A stretch of DNA of 64,000 nt from Paenibacillus dendritiformis (lineage in GTDB: Bacteria > Bacillota > Bacilli > Paenibacillales > Paenibacillaceae), in NCBI RefSeq assembly GCF_015845845.1, contig NZ_LDIG01000076.1:62001-126000 (forward strand), given 5' to 3'. A program made the position numbers and the translations under genes. Below, in pieces: positions 36,144 to 46,423 of this stretch (within the stretch, counting starts at the first letter, position 1; the number at the start of each line of letters is the position of its first letter). Below the pieces are notes generated by a model. That model searched no databases. It saw only the letters and a program-made list of their open reading frames with translations, and was not told the DNA's origin.

Positions 36144-36722
36144 ATGAAAAAAGGATGGAAATGGCTGGGGAGAACGATTGCCTTCCTGATCTTATTCGTG
36201 ATTATCGCAAGCGTTGCTTTCATATTCTATATTAGGCCGGAGGACAAGATTGGGTGGCCGGGCCATGTCGAGGTATCGATCCTCGGCAAGCTGGAGCAGA
36301 TGGTGAAGAACCGTTCCTTGTCCCTGCAATTGAATGAGGACGAGATCAATGCGCTGGCGGTGCAAGGGATGCAGAAGACGGAGCCGTATCGATCGTACAT
36401 GAAATTGTGGAAGCTGGACGGCATGCGGATTCATCTGCAGCCGGGCGGCCTGGAGGCGCAGGTCCAGATGGAGCCGTTCCCGGGCATCCGGGCCGAGGTG
36501 AACATTCTCTATGAGATGGAATGGAACCCGGAGCAGCAGAGCGTGCGCGCGGTTCCGCAGTCGGTGCGCTTGAAGGGCTGGGAGATTCCGGAGTCCTGGC
36601 TGAACCTGAAGCCGATGGAATTCCCGATCGCGGCGGAGCTGCCGGATTGGGTGAAGGTCAAAAAGTTCGATTTCCATGCCGACGGCTGGGTAATGAAGCT
36701 GGGGCTGTCCTTGATCAGGTAA
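36144..36722 (+). CDS. Membrane-anchored hypothetical protein
   Basis: GAGAGGGAGGAGA precedes ATG 36144. The 192-residue protein has one N-terminal membrane helix (TIAFLILFVIIASVAFIFYI) and an extracytoplasmic beta-rich domain of about 150 residues with LSLQLNEDEINALAVQG near its start. That layout recalls YpmS/DUF2140-type proteins, but I cannot confirm the family. It stands alone ahead of tcyP. Confidence 0.7.
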   Translation: MKKGWKWLGRTIAFLILFVIIASVAFIFYIRPEDKIGWPGHVEVSILGKLEQMVKNRSLSLQLNEDEINALAVQGMQKTEPYRSYMKLWKLDGMRIHLQPGGLEAQVQMEPFPGIRAEVNILYEMEWNPEQQSVRAVPQSVRLKGWEIPESWLNLKPMEFPIAAELPDWVKVKKFDFHADGWVMKLGLSLIR

Positions 36723-36880
36723 CAACGCCCGCCGCGCGCCATCCAAGGAAGACCGTCCATCGAATGCATCGCTTTCCTGCGCTGGATAACTGTTCCCGAA
36801 TTGGGCAGTAATAAAAACGCAGGGGACCGGCAACCGGCTGCTCCAGAGATTTTGAACCAGGACAGAGGAGTGATGTAGAG

Positions 36881-38275
36881 ATGACAGTCGGATGGTGGGT
36901 AGCGGTTCACGCCATCATTATGCTCGGCCTGGTGGCGCTGCTGTACCGCATGCAGCGCAAGCATGTTTCATTTACGAAGCGGGTATTCGCGGGTCTTGGT
37001 CTCGGAGTTGTATACGGGGCGGTGCTGCAGTGGCTGCATGGCCCGGACAGCGCCGTGGTGGAGCAGGCGGCGGACTGGTTCGAGATCATCGGCGTCGGGT
37101 ATGTACGGCTGCTGCAAATGGTCGTCATGCCGCTCATTATCGTATCCATCATTTCCGCCATCATTCATGTGAAGGCCAAGGCGGGGGTAGGCAAGATGAG
37201 CGCCTCCATCATCGGCATCTTGATCGGCACCACTGCCGTGGCCGCCGTGGTCGGCATCGTCACGGCCCTCGTCTTTCAGCTCTCTTCATTCGAGATTGAA
37301 GCGGGCAAGCAGGAGATTGAGCGCGGCAATTATTTGGACAGCAAGCTGGGCGAAGTCAGCGAGATGACGCTGCCGCAGCAAATGATTGAATTCATTCCGG
37401 CCAATCCGTTCCTCGACATGACGGGACAGCGGCGGACCTCGACGATTGCCGTCGTCATTTTCGCCGCCTTTGCCGGCGTTGCCGCGCTTGGCGTGATGCG
37501 CAAGAAGCCGGATACAGGGGCCGCCTTCATGTCCCTTATCGACGCGCTGCATGCCGTCGTCATGCGGATGGTCACGCTGGTGCTGAGGCTGACCCCTTAT
37601 GGCGTGCTGACGCTGATGGCCGTCGTGGTCGCCACGACAACGCCGTCGGAAATATGGAAGCTCGGGAAGTTCGTCATCGCTTCGTATGTGGCGATGATTA
37701 TTATGTTCTGTCTGCATCTGCTGCTCATGGCGCTCTCTGGCATTTCGCCGCTCCGGTTCGTGACCGGCGCGCTGCCGGCGCTCGTCTTCGCGTTCACCTC
37801 CCGCACGAGCGCAGGATCGATACCGATCAACGTCGAGATGCAGGTCAATCGGCTCGGCGTGCCGGAGAGCTTCGCCAACTTCAGCGCCTCGTTCGGCGCC
37901 TCGATGGGGCAGAACGGCTGCGCCGGCATCTATCCGGCGATGCTGGCCGTGATGATCGCCCCGAGCGCGGGGATCGATCCGTACAATCTTGGATTCCTTC
38001 TGCAATTGGTTGCGGTGGTGGCCATCAGCTCGTTCGGCGTCGCCGGGGTCGGGGGAGGAGCGACCTTCGCCGCGCTGATCGTGCTGTCCTCGATGAACTT
38101 GCCGGTGGCGCTGGCGGGGCTGCTGATTAGCGTCGAGCCGCTGATTGACATGGGGCGGACGGCCTTGAACGTGAACGGCTCGATGACGGCCGGCGTTCTG
38201 TCCTCCCGCTGGCTCGGCCAATGGAACCGCAAGCGGTTCTACGAGGAGCGTCGGTCCCATCGCGAGGATATATAG
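36881..38275 (+). CDS. tcyP: L-cystine symporter, TcyP type
   Basis: GGAGTGATGTAGAG precedes ATG 36881. The 464-residue protein is a dicarboxylate/amino acid:cation symporter. It shows the long second helix region (GVGYVRLLQMVVMPLIIVSIISAI), the SRTSAGSIPINVEMQ hairpin and the NGSMTAG motif of the transport core. The large loop with FIPANPFLDMTGQ is typical of the cystine-specific TcyP branch. It imports cystine using the sodium or proton gradient. No S-box or T-box leader was seen upstream. Confidence 0.9.
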   Translation: MTVGWWVAVHAIIMLGLVALLYRMQRKHVSFTKRVFAGLGLGVVYGAVLQWLHGPDSAVVEQAADWFEIIGVGYVRLLQMVVMPLIIVSIISAIIHVKAKAGVGKMSASIIGILIGTTAVAAVVGIVTALVFQLSSFEIEAGKQEIERGNYLDSKLGEVSEMTLPQQMIEFIPANPFLDMTGQRRTSTIAVVIFAAFAGVAALGVMRKKPDTGAAFMSLIDALHAVVMRMVTLVLRLTPYGVLTLMAVVVATTTPSEIWKLGKFVIASYVAMIIMFCLHLLLMALSGISPLRFVTGALPALVFAFTSRTSAGSIPINVEMQVNRLGVPESFANFSASFGASMGQNGCAGIYPAMLAVMIAPSAGIDPYNLGFLLQLVAVVAISSFGVAGVGGGATFAALIVLSSMNLPVALAGLLISVEPLIDMGRTALNVNGSMTAGVLSSRWLGQWNRKRFYEERRSHREDI

Positions 38276-38342
38276 CGATTGATGCCTATGGGAAATATGA
38301 ACAAGCTTTCACACTTTTTTGCCCGCAAATGCGATACAATAC

Positions 38343-38378
38343 AAAGGACGCCTTCTTCGTCGGAAGGCGTCCTTTGTT
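38343..38378 (+). terminator. Terminator of tcyP
   Basis: Perfect 13-bp stem AAAGGACGCCTTC / GAAGGCGTCCTTT with a 7-nt loop, followed by GTTG. It serves tcyP and the convergent DUF1328 gene. Confidence 0.75.
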
Positions 38379-38413
38379 GCATGGAGAGGCAGGCTCGGCT
38401 GCGCGCTGCCTCG

Positions 38414-38575
38414 CTATGGCGCTCTTCCTCCCGTGAACAAAGAGATAATGAACAGAATCAGGAACAGGAAGAACAAGAACTTGGCAATGGACGCCGCGGC
38501 CTCCACAATGCCGAAAAACCCGAATATCCCGGCTACAATCGCGATAATCAAAAAGATGACGGACCATCTTAGCAT
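38414..38575 (-). CDS. DUF1328 small membrane protein
   Basis: The start ATG 38575 has AAGGAG upstream; a longer frame to 38629 lacks one. The 53-residue protein is two membrane helices joined by a GFFGI turn ([39 protein letters not shown]), the DUF1328/YtjA pattern. It is found widely in bacteria, often with stress genes; its function is unknown. Confidence 0.88.
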   Translation of the reverse strand: MLRWSVIFLIIAIVAGIFGFFGIVEAAASIAKFLFFLFLILFIISLFTGGRAP

Positions 38576-38703
38576 CGGTTTCCACTCCTTTGGCAGATTA
38601 ATGGGTCTAATGATTGCATGGATGCTCACCGGCCGATGGATCCACTGTGAAGTTAAGGATGAATAACCGGCCTCCAGCCGGAATGAAACAAATCAAGATA
38701 ACT

Positions 38704-38729
38704 GTTTCACAAGCGGGCCTGACGGGTAC
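38704..38729 (+). promoter_or_regulatory. Sigma-B-like promoter 1 of the DUF948 gene
   Basis: GTTTCA (38704-38709), 14-nt spacer, GGGTAC (38724-38729), close to the sigma-B consensus GTTTAA-N12-15-GGGTAT. Confidence 0.6.
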
Positions 38730-38763
38730 TAAATGGATGATTTCATGGACAACATGCACATCC

Positions 38764-38789
38764 GTTTTTGCAAATAAATGAGTGGGTAC
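38764..38789 (+). promoter_or_regulatory. Sigma-B-like promoter 2 of the DUF948 gene
   Basis: GTTTTT (38764-38769), 14-nt spacer, GGGTAC (38784-38789). It lies 33 bp before the start codon, with the same geometry as promoter 1. Confidence 0.6.
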
Positions 38790-38822
38790 ACATTTATACA
38801 GAGAGAGAAAGGCGGAGATGTT

Positions 38823-39431
38823 ATGCTAGTTGAAATCAGCGCGCTGATTGCGGCGCTGGCCTTCGCGGTGCTGGTCGTCTTCCTGATTCAGACGCTGCGA
38901 TCGGCCAAGCAGTCGCTCGACAAGGCTTCAAGGACGCTGGAGGATGTTCAGCAGACCGTGCAGATGCTGAGCGGTGATCTGCAGGCGATCGCGCGGAATG
39001 CCAATCACATGACCGAGGAATTGCAGGGACAATTGAAGAAGATCGAGCCTGTGGCCGATTCGGTCCAGAATGCCGGAGAGGCGCTGAATGAATTGACGCT
39101 GGCCGCGAAGCAGATCTCGGTCGGCCTCGTCAGCGGCGTCCGCAAAGCGGCGAGCCGCTTCGAGAAGAAGCGCCAGGACGAGCCGGCCGCGGGAAGGCAG
39201 CCGGGGAACGCGGCGGGCTCCTGCGCGGGCAGTCCGGCTCCAAGCGGACAGGCCGCTGCGCCGCTGCCGGACGGAGCGCCCGGAGCAGGGGCCGCTTCCG
39301 CGCTGCCGCTCGCGGCTGCCGCTTCGCAGCGCCCGCAACCGGGAGCGCCGGCGAAGCAGGGCGGAGACGATTGGAAGGCCTGGGTCGATCTCGGAATACG
39401 CGCATGGCAGCTATGGAGACAACGAAGCTAG
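38823..39431 (+). CDS. DUF948 (YtxG-like) general stress protein
   Basis: AAAGGCGGAG precedes ATG 38823. The 202-residue protein has an N-terminal membrane helix (ISALIAALAFAVLVVFLIQTL), a long coiled coil with spaced hydrophobics (about residues 25-110), and a low-complexity Ala/Pro/Gly tail that ends in KAWVDLGIRAWQLWRQ. DUF948 includes Bacillus subtilis YtxG, a sigma-B-dependent stress protein. Two sigma-B-like promoters upstream and the sigB locus downstream make the same regulation likely here. Confidence 0.85.
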   Translation: MLVEISALIAALAFAVLVVFLIQTLRSAKQSLDKASRTLEDVQQTVQMLSGDLQAIARNANHMTEELQGQLKKIEPVADSVQNAGEALNELTLAAKQISVGLVSGVRKAASRFEKKRQDEPAAGRQPGNAAGSCAGSPAPSGQAAAPLPDGAPGAGAASALPLAAAASQRPQPGAPAKQGGDDWKAWVDLGIRAWQLWRQRS

Positions 39432-39438
39432 TTATCCA

Positions 39439-39469
39439 GCCGGACTAACGGTGACGTTAGCCGGCTTTT
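39439..39469 (+). terminator. Terminator of the DUF948 gene
   Basis: GCCGGACTAAC / GTTAGCCGGC stem (one bulge), then TTTTCC. Confidence 0.75.
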
Positions 39470-39605
39470 CCGATCTGAACGGGAATGCCGTTGGATCCTA
39501 TGCCATAAAAAGGGGTGCGAAAGCAGCTGCGTTTCCGTTATATTGGAAGGTAGAGATTGTAAGCGTTCGGGCAGTGGAATGCTGTCGATTGAGGGGAGGA
39601 GAAGG

Positions 39606-40748
39606 ATGTTGAACGTACTTGTTGTCGACGATAATCCGACCAATGTCATGCTGATTCGGGAGATCCTTCGCAAGGCGGGCTATACGGGGGTGCAGTCCGC
39701 CTCTTCGGCGCGGGAAATGTACGAAGTGCTGGGCCTGGAAGGACCGGTAGGTCCGCTCTATGTGCCGGATATTGATCTTATTTTGCTGGATATGATGATG
39801 CCCGAGATTGACGGGCTGGAGGCGTGCCGGACCATTCAGCAGTATTCGGAGCTGCGGGATATTCCGATTATTATCGTGACCGCGATCGGGGATTCGCATA
39901 TGCTGGCCGAGGCGCTGGACGCGGGAGCGGCGGACTATGTGACGAAGCCGATTAACCGCATCGAGCTGCTCGCCCGCATCCGGCTGGCCCTTCGCTTGAA
40001 GCAGGAGAAGGACTGGCATAAGGAACGCGACCGCCATATCCGGGAGGAGCTGCGGCTCGCCGCCCGGGTGCAGACGTCGGTGCTCACGGAGCCGCTCTCC
40101 GACGAGCGGATTACGATAGACGCGCTCTACCAGCCGTCCGAGGAGCTGGCCGGAGACCTGTACGCCTGGTTCAAGCTGGGGGAAGGCCGGTACGGCATCA
40201 TGATTATCGACATGATGGGACATGGCGTCTCCTCCGCGCTGCTGTGCATGTTCATCGCCTCGGTCCTGAGGGACGCGGTGGTGCAGACCGAGCAGCCGGA
40301 CATGGTGCTGAAGCGGTTGAACACGAAGTTCCACCAGCTTCATATGAACGGGAATCTGATGCTGTATTATATGACGGCGCTCTATGTCGTCGTGGACACG
40401 AATGAGCGCACGATTCAATATGCCAATGCGGGCCACCCGCCGGGGATCGTCATGATGGAGGACGGCCGGATGGTGACGCTGGAGTCGACAGGCTATCCTG
40501 TCGGCATGTTCGCCGAGCTGGAAGTGGATACCCATGCGCTGAGATTCGACTCGCGGGCGCGAATCGCGCTGTATACCGACGGGCTGCTGGAAACGGCAGG
40601 CGCAACCGTGGAGAGCGCCATGGAGCGGATAGGAGCGCTGTTGAAGCAGGAATCTTCCTTGAAGAGCACAGCCTGGGAGGAGCTGCTTCATCCGCCGGGA
40701 GAAGAGAGCGAGGACGACAAATGCCTCGTATGGGTCGACATTCATTAG
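39606..40748 (+). CDS. REC-PP2C phosphatase, RsbY-like activator of SigB
   Basis: GGGAGGAGAAGG precedes ATG 39606. The 380-residue protein has an N-terminal receiver domain (LNVLVVDDNPTN, phosphoacceptor Asp in ILLDMMMPEIDG, conserved Lys in YVTKPI), a coiled linker, and a C-terminal SpoIIE/PP2C phosphatase (AGDLYAWF, IDMMGHGVSSALL, YANAGHPPG, YTDGLLE). This is the architecture of Bacillus cereus RsbY, which dephosphorylates RsbV when its receiver is phosphorylated by the hybrid kinase RsbK. The next gene is a large hybrid kinase, so the pair is probably the stress input of the RsbV-RsbW-SigB switch downstream. Confidence 0.9.
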   Translation: MLNVLVVDDNPTNVMLIREILRKAGYTGVQSASSAREMYEVLGLEGPVGPLYVPDIDLILLDMMMPEIDGLEACRTIQQYSELRDIPIIIVTAIGDSHMLAEALDAGAADYVTKPINRIELLARIRLALRLKQEKDWHKERDRHIREELRLAARVQTSVLTEPLSDERITIDALYQPSEELAGDLYAWFKLGEGRYGIMIIDMMGHGVSSALLCMFIASVLRDAVVQTEQPDMVLKRLNTKFHQLHMNGNLMLYYMTALYVVVDTNERTIQYANAGHPPGIVMMEDGRMVTLESTGYPVGMFAELEVDTHALRFDSRARIALYTDGLLETAGATVESAMERIGALLKQESSLKSTAWEELLHPPGEESEDDKCLVWVDIH

Positions 40749-40766
40749 ACAGAGGGGGAGCAGGCG

Positions 40767-43700
40767 TTGAAGCTGCGAACGAAGCTCATCATCGGCTATG
40801 TCATGTTCATGATCATCATTCTCTCGCTGGGCTGGTATTCATTTGCCCGGATGGGGGGCCTGAAGCAGGATCTGGATCATTTCTACCGGGACAGCTTCCA
40901 GAAGGTTGAACTTGCGCTGACGACGCGGGACGATGCCAATGCGATCGCCCGCGATCTGGTAACCGAGCTGCTCAATCCGGACAAAGCTGATCAGAGCGGC
41001 AGAGAAGTGCTGGATAAGGTCGACGGCTTCAAGGAGCGGGTCAACCGTTCCCTGGAAGAGCTGACCCGCAAAGCGGCCAAGGCCGAGGAGAAGCAGCTGG
41101 TCGAGGCGGCGCTTGACGATTGGGGCAGCTACGACCAATTCGTGACCGATGCGATTCGGCTGAGCATGAAGAATGAGTATGAGCAAGCGAACCAGCTCCG
41201 CAATGAATACGGGCTTGATTATCAGAACGATTTGCTGGACAGCCTGGGCGATCTGGCCCGCTACCATGAAGCGATGATGGAAGATCAAGTGACGGCCGCG
41301 ACCGATACGTATGAAGCCGCCCTTACCTGGACGGCGGTCATTATGCTGCTCGGCATTATCGTGACCGCGGCGGTCATGCTGTGGGTCATTCCCAGCGTCA
41401 CGCGCAATCTGAATACGATGTCGGTCATGATTCGGAGTCTGGCCCGCGGACGGATGCGCGTCATTCAGAAGCTGGAACCGGATACGAATGACGAGATCGG
41501 GGAAGTCATCCATGTCTTCAAGCAGATGGCCGAGGATATCGAGAGACGGAAGCGGAGCGAGGAGCAGTTCCGGCTGGCGCAGGAGGAGCAAGCCTGGATG
41601 GACGCCAACATCGCCCGCGTGACGGAGCTGTTGAACGGCGCGACGACCTTGAACCAGGTCGGGGAGACGTTCGTGAGCGAGTTCGTCCCGACGCTCGGGG
41701 CGCAGTACGGGGCGCTCTATATCCGGGATGACCTGAAGAACCCGGATTGGCTTCATCTGTGCGGCGCTTATGCGGCCGCCGGCAGCCTTCAGGCCGTGAC
41801 GGGCTTCCGCGTCGGCGAAGGCTTGGTCGGACAGTGCGCGCAGGACGAGAAGCCGATCTATATTCATGATTTGAAAAACAGTTCGCTGCGCATCCAGAGC
41901 GGGATATGCGATACGGATCCGGTAGAGCTCATTGTCTATCCCATCATCTTCGAATCTACGGTTATCGCCGTGCTGGAGCTGGCTTCCTTGTCGCCGCTGA
42001 CGAGGAAGGAGCAGCAGCTTCTGGATCAGCTGGCGGACAAGCTCGGCGTCATCATCCACACGATTTCCGGACGGCTCAGAGTCGAGGAATTGCTGCGCGA
42101 ATCGCAGGCGCTGACGGAGGAGCTACAGTGCCAATCCGAGGAGCTGATGACGCAGCAAGAAGAGATGCGGCGCTCGAACGAGCATCTGGAAGCCCAGACC
42201 GAGGCGCTGAAGCGATCGGAGGAGATGCTGCAGCGCCAGCAGGAGGAGTTGGAGCATTACAATACGGAGCTGATCGCGAAGACGCGCGCGCTGGAAGAGC
42301 AGATGCTGGCCACCCAGGAGAAGAACGAGGAGCTGGAGAGCGCCCGCAAGGAGCTGGAGCGCCAGGCGCTTCAGCTTGCGCTCGCTTCCAAGTACAAATC
42401 GGAATTCCTGGCGAACATGTCGCATGAATTGCGGACGCCGCTCAACAGCCTCCTCGTTCTGTCCCAGCTGCTCTCCGAGAACAAGGAGGGCAATCTGCAG
42501 CAGAAGCAGATCGAGTATGCGCGCACGATTCATATGTCCGGATCGGATCTGTTGAAAATGATTGACGAGATCTTGGACTTGTCCAAAGTCGACGCGGGCA
42601 AAATGCAGTTGAACTATGAAAAGGTTCATTTGTCGGAGCTGACCGCTTATATCCGGGACAGCTTCTCCGAGATCGCATCGCAAAAAGGCCTCCGGCTTGA
42701 TGTCCATATGGACGAGAACGTGCCGGACAGCCTGGTGACCGACGGGCACCGGGTCTTGCAGATCATCCGCAACCTGATGTCCAATGCGGTCAAATTCACG
42801 AACCGCGGAAGCGTCGCCTTCCATATCGGCATGGCGGCGGAGGAGGAGATACCGGCACATATCCGCAAGGAGGGGCTGCCTTTCTTTGCGATGCGGGTGA
42901 CCGATACCGGAATCGGAATTCCGAAGGAGAAACAGGATTTGATCTTTGAAGCGTTCCAGCAGTTGGACGGCACGACCAGCCGGAAGTACGGCGGAGCCGG
43001 ACTGGGGCTGTCCATCAGCCGGGAGCTGGCCCGTCTGCTCGGCGGGGCGCTTGCGGTGGAGAGCAAAGAGAATGAGGGCAGCACCTTTACCTTCTATTTG
43101 CCGGTTCAAGCGGCCAGTCAGCCGGAAGCGGCGGAGAGCAGCGTCCGCCTCATCGAGCATTGGAACGGCAAGGCGGCGGCGTCTGCGGCGGCGGGGCCAT
43201 CCGCAGCGGCAGGGTCATCCGAAGCGCATCCGGAAGAGAGGCGGGACGATGAGTCGGCGGCTTCGGCGGCTTCGTCCGATCCCACGTGGAAGACGTCGCA
43301 CCGGGAGTGGGACCACGCGGTGAGGCATGAGGTTGCCGCAGCCGAGGAGCAGAAGCGGGAGCGGGTATGGCCGATGGAACGGAAGAAGCTGCTCATTGTG
43401 GAGGACGACGGTCCGCAGCGGCAGTCGCTGATCGCGCTCATCGAGGGCGCCGATGTCGAAGTGCATGCCGTCTCGACCGGTACGGAGGCGCTGAAGTCGC
43501 TGGCGGACACGAAGTACGACGCACTGGTGCTGGATTTGCTTCTCCCTGACATGAACGGATTCGAGATCCTGGACCGTATGAGCGCTCATGAGGAGTGGAG
43601 CAAGGTTCCGGTCATTGTCTATACGGGCAAGCTGCTCAACAAGAAGGAAGAACTGGAGCTGAAGAAGCGCGCGCGGAGCATCATCATCAAGGATGTGAAG

Positions 43701-44180
43701 TCGCCGGAGCGGCTTCTGCAGGAGACGATGCTGCTGCTCAACCGGTCGGGGGAAGAGGAAACGGGGGCGCGCGCGAGCGGGCAAGCATCGAACGATCAGC
43801 TGCTGGCAGGCAAGCGCATCCTGCTCGTCGATGACGATGTGCGCAACGTGTTCGCCCTGTCCAGCGTGCTGGAGCAGTACGATATGGACATCATCTACGC
43901 GGAGAACGGCAAAGAAGCCATCGAAGCGTTGACCGCGGATCCCGAGCATTTCGACCTGGTCCTGATGGACATGATGATGCCGGAAATGGACGGCTATGAG
44001 GCGATGCGCCTCATTCGGGAGATGCCTGCGTTCGAGAAGCTCCCGATCATTGCCCTCACCGCCAAGGCGATGAAGGAAGATCGCAATAAATGCATTGAAG
44101 CCGGGGCCTCCGACTATGTGAGCAAGCCGTTCCAGACGGATCAACTGCTGTCGCTGATGCGGGTCTGGCTGTACAAGTAG
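40767..44180 (+). CDS. Hybrid sensor histidine kinase with GAF and two receivers, RsbK-like
   Basis: TTG 40767 follows GAGGGGGAG. The order in 1137 residues is: membrane helix, extracytoplasmic four-helix MCP-like sensor, second helix (about 188-208), HAMP, GAF (about 275-430), long coiled coil (445-540), HisKA with His553 in NMSHELRTPLN, and HATPase (GIGIPKEKQ, GGAGLGLSI). An Ala/Ser-rich linker follows (about 795-870), then receiver 1 (LDLLLPDMNG) and receiver 2 (MDMMMPEMDG, SKPFQT). Bacillus cereus RsbK has a comparable layout and feeds RsbY. Receiver 1 lacks the usual KP pair (IIKDVK instead). Confidence 0.9.
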   Translation: MKLRTKLIIGYVMFMIIILSLGWYSFARMGGLKQDLDHFYRDSFQKVELALTTRDDANAIARDLVTELLNPDKADQSGREVLDKVDGFKERVNRSLEELTRKAAKAEEKQLVEAALDDWGSYDQFVTDAIRLSMKNEYEQANQLRNEYGLDYQNDLLDSLGDLARYHEAMMEDQVTAATDTYEAALTWTAVIMLLGIIVTAAVMLWVIPSVTRNLNTMSVMIRSLARGRMRVIQKLEPDTNDEIGEVIHVFKQMAEDIERRKRSEEQFRLAQEEQAWMDANIARVTELLNGATTLNQVGETFVSEFVPTLGAQYGALYIRDDLKNPDWLHLCGAYAAAGSLQAVTGFRVGEGLVGQCAQDEKPIYIHDLKNSSLRIQSGICDTDPVELIVYPIIFESTVIAVLELASLSPLTRKEQQLLDQLADKLGVIIHTISGRLRVEELLRESQALTEELQCQSEELMTQQEEMRRSNEHLEAQTEALKRSEEMLQRQQEELEHYNTELIAKTRALEEQMLATQEKNEELESARKELERQALQLALASKYKSEFLANMSHELRTPLNSLLVLSQLLSENKEGNLQQKQIEYARTIHMSGSDLLKMIDEILDLSKVDAGKMQLNYEKVHLSELTAYIRDSFSEIASQKGLRLDVHMDENVPDSLVTDGHRVLQIIRNLMSNAVKFTNRGSVAFHIGMAAEEEIPAHIRKEGLPFFAMRVTDTGIGIPKEKQDLIFEAFQQLDGTTSRKYGGAGLGLSISRELARLLGGALAVESKENEGSTFTFYLPVQAASQPEAAESSVRLIEHWNGKAAASAAAGPSAAAGSSEAHPEERRDDESAASAASSDPTWKTSHREWDHAVRHEVAAAEEQKRERVWPMERKKLLIVEDDGPQRQSLIALIEGADVEVHAVSTGTEALKSLADTKYDALVLDLLLPDMNGFEILDRMSAHEEWSKVPVIVYTGKLLNKKEELELKKRARSIIIKDVKSPERLLQETMLLLNRSGEEETGARASGQASNDQLLAGKRILLVDDDVRNVFALSSVLEQYDMDIIYAENGKEAIEALTADPEHFDLVLMDMMMPEMDGYEAMRLIREMPAFEKLPIIALTAKAMKEDRNKCIEAGASDYVSKPFQTDQLLSLMRVWLYK

Positions 44181-44225
44181 ACGGGAATTCTTTGTCAAGA
44201 TGACACAGACATGAAGGAGTATGGG

Positions 44226-45098
44226 ATGGAGATGACAGGCAGAGAAACCGGGCGGAACCGCGAGGAACGTCGTCCGCATGATTCGGATCGGGAGAGAGTA
44301 GAAATCGAGCTGCTCCTGGAAGGAATTTATCGGGTCTATGGTTACGATTTTCGGGACTATGCCTTTCCTTCTCTCCAGCGGCGGATCTGGCATCAAGTAT
44401 ATGCCGAGCAGGTGGAGACGATCTCCGAATTGCAAAGCCGCGTGCTTCATAACCGGGACAGCCTGCAGCGGCTCGTGCACAGCCTGTCCATTCCGGTGAC
44501 GGAGATGTTCCGCGATCCCCAGATGTTCGGCGCGTTCCGCCGCACCGTCGTCCCTCTGCTCCGAACCTATCCGTACATCCGCATCTGGCATGCCGGCTGC
44601 TCGACGGGGGAGGAGGTCTACTCGATGGCTATTCTTCTTCACGAGGAAGGGCTGTACGAGAAGACGAGACTGTATGCGACCGATATGAATTCGCGTTCGC
44701 TGCGCATAGCCAAGGAAGGCACCTGCCCCTTGGACAAAATGAAATTGTACACCAAAAACTATATGGAAGCGGGCGGCACCCGTTCCTTCTCCGAATATTA
44801 CACGGCTTCCGGAGAAGGGGTCGTCATTCATCCCTATTTGCGAAAAAACATTATTTTTGCGGAGCATAATCTGGCGACGGACCATTCCTTCAACGAGTTC
44901 AATGTCATTCTCTGCCGCAATGTGATGATCTATTTCAACGAACCGCTGCGCAATCGGGTGCATGAGCTGTTCTACGAGAGTCTCGCCCCGCTGGGCGTGC
45001 TCATTGTCGGCGCCAAGGAATCGCTGCATTTTACGGTGCATGAAGCGCGCTATGAGGAGATGGACCGGAACGAGAAGATTTATCGCAAAATACGGTAG
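44226..45098 (+). CDS. CheR-type methyltransferase, RsbM-like
   Basis: ATG 44226 has AAGGAG six bases upstream; ATG 44211 overlaps that site. The roughly 290-residue protein has the CheR N-terminal helical domain ([16 protein letters not shown]) and the SAM-binding domain ([31 protein letters not shown]). It lies between two sensor kinases and not with chemotaxis genes. In Bacillus cereus the CheR protein RsbM methylates the kinase RsbK and damps SigB activity. The same relation to the upstream hybrid kinase, which has an MCP-like sensor and coiled coil, is the best reading here. Confidence 0.88.
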   Translation: MEMTGRETGRNREERRPHDSDRERVEIELLLEGIYRVYGYDFRDYAFPSLQRRIWHQVYAEQVETISELQSRVLHNRDSLQRLVHSLSIPVTEMFRDPQMFGAFRRTVVPLLRTYPYIRIWHAGCSTGEEVYSMAILLHEEGLYEKTRLYATDMNSRSLRIAKEGTCPLDKMKLYTKNYMEAGGTRSFSEYYTASGEGVVIHPYLRKNIIFAEHNLATDHSFNEFNVILCRNVMIYFNEPLRNRVHELFYESLAPLGVLIVGAKESLHFTVHEARYEEMDRNEKIYRKIR

Positions 45099-45109
45099 GA
45101 GGTATACGG

Positions 45110-46324
45110 ATGACTGCCTTGGAACCGATAAATATACTGCTGGTTGATGACAGACCTGAAAATTTGCTGGCGCTGGAGGCGGTCCTGTCCGAAGAAAGCT
45201 ACCGGCTCGTCAAAGCCACGTCGGGCGAGGAAGCCTTGCGCCATCTGATGAAGAGCGAATTCGCGGTCATCGTCCTCGACGTTCAAATGCCCGGCATGGA
45301 CGGCATCGAGACCGCCAAGTGGATTAAAGCGCGGGAAAAGACGAAAAACATCCCGATCATTTTCGTATCCGCCAATTACAAAGAGACCGAGCATCTCTTT
45401 GCCGGCTATTCGGCCGGCGGGGTGGATTACATGATCAAGCCGTTCGTCCCCCATATTCTCAAATCCAAAATTCACAGTTTCGTCGGCATGTTCCTGGCGC
45501 AGAAGCGGCTCCAATCGCAGAAGATGCTCCTTCACCAGAAGACGCAGGAACTGGAGCGGATGAACCGCGAGCTGGCTGCTGCCAAGGAAGCCGCTGAACG
45601 CGCCGCTCTGGCCCGCACGCAGTTCCTCGCCATGATGAGCCATGAGATCCGCACTCCGATGAACGGAGTGCTCGGGATGGTCGATCTGCTGATGGATACC
45701 GAGCTCACTCCCGAGCAGGGGAATTATGCCGAGATGATCCGGAAGAGCGCGGATGCGCTCATTCGGACGATCAACAACATCCTCGACTTCACGAAGATGG
45801 AGTCGGGCAAGCTGGAGCTGGACGAATTCCCGTTCGATTGCAAATCGCTCGTCACGGAAGTGTATGAGCTGTTCATGCCGGAAGCGAGCAAGCGGGATCT
45901 GAAGCTGGCATACACGATTGCGCCCGAGGTGCCGAATTGTCTCTACGGCGACATGTTCCGGCTGCGGCAAATTCTCGTCAACCTGGTCGGGAACGCCGTC
46001 AAATTCACGGACAGCGGCGAGGTTGAGATCCGCATCTCCCTTCTGCCGGAGCGGCAGAAAGAGGAGGACCGGGAACGGGTGAAGGTCCAATTTGAAGTGA
46101 AGGATTCGGGCGTCGGCATTCCCGAGAGTAAAATGGACGGGCTGTTCCAGCCGTTCTCCCAGTTGGATTCCTCGATGAACCGCAAGTATGGCGGGAGCGG
46201 TCTCGGACTGGCGATCTGCAAATCGCTCGTCCACATGATGAAGGGAGATATCCGCGCCGTTCCGGTAGAAGAAGGGGCGTTGTTCGTCTTCCATGTATGG
46301 CTGGGGACATGCGAGGAGCAATAG
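45110..46324 (+). CDS. Receiver-histidine kinase without membrane segment
   Basis: AGGAGG precedes ATG 45110, 11 bases after the CheR-type gene. The 404-residue soluble protein starts with a receiver domain ([29 protein letters not shown]), followed by a coiled coil, HisKA ([12 protein letters not shown]) and HATPase ([17 protein letters not shown]). It probably takes phosphate from, or competes with, the upstream hybrid kinase. This gene is an addition compared with the rsbK-rsbM-rsbY set I know from Bacillus cereus. Confidence 0.88.
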   Translation: MTALEPINILLVDDRPENLLALEAVLSEESYRLVKATSGEEALRHLMKSEFAVIVLDVQMPGMDGIETAKWIKAREKTKNIPIIFVSANYKETEHLFAGYSAGGVDYMIKPFVPHILKSKIHSFVGMFLAQKRLQSQKMLLHQKTQELERMNRELAAAKEAAERAALARTQFLAMMSHEIRTPMNGVLGMVDLLMDTELTPEQGNYAEMIRKSADALIRTINNILDFTKMESGKLELDEFPFDCKSLVTEVYELFMPEASKRDLKLAYTIAPEVPNCLYGDMFRLRQILVNLVGNAVKFTDSGEVEIRISLLPERQKEEDRERVKVQFEVKDSGVGIPESKMDGLFQPFSQLDSSMNRKYGGSGLGLAICKSLVHMMKGDIRAVPVEEGALFVFHVWLGTCEEQ

Positions 46325-46337
46325 GATTCGTTTCGAT

Positions 46338-46363
46338 GTTTCGGGCCCGCGCATTTCGGTTAT
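46338..46363 (+). promoter_or_regulatory. Sigma-B-like promoter of rsbV-rsbW-sigB
   Basis: GTTTCG (46338-46343), 14-nt spacer, GGTTAT (46358-46363), a near match to the sigma-B consensus. It is consistent with the autoregulation usual for sigB operons. Confidence 0.55.
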
Positions 46364-46423
46364 TTAGGTTACAGTGAGGGCATTAGGTTAGAACCTAGAA
46401 GTCGTGAGTTAGGAGAGGAAGCT

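Noticed and set aside
36723-36880. S-box or T-box leader ahead of tcyP
   Set aside because: No conserved riboswitch elements were recognised in this short gap.
43215-45041. 608-codon minus-strand frame across the hybrid kinase and CheR genes
   Set aside because: Shadow of well-supported plus-strand genes with clear domains.
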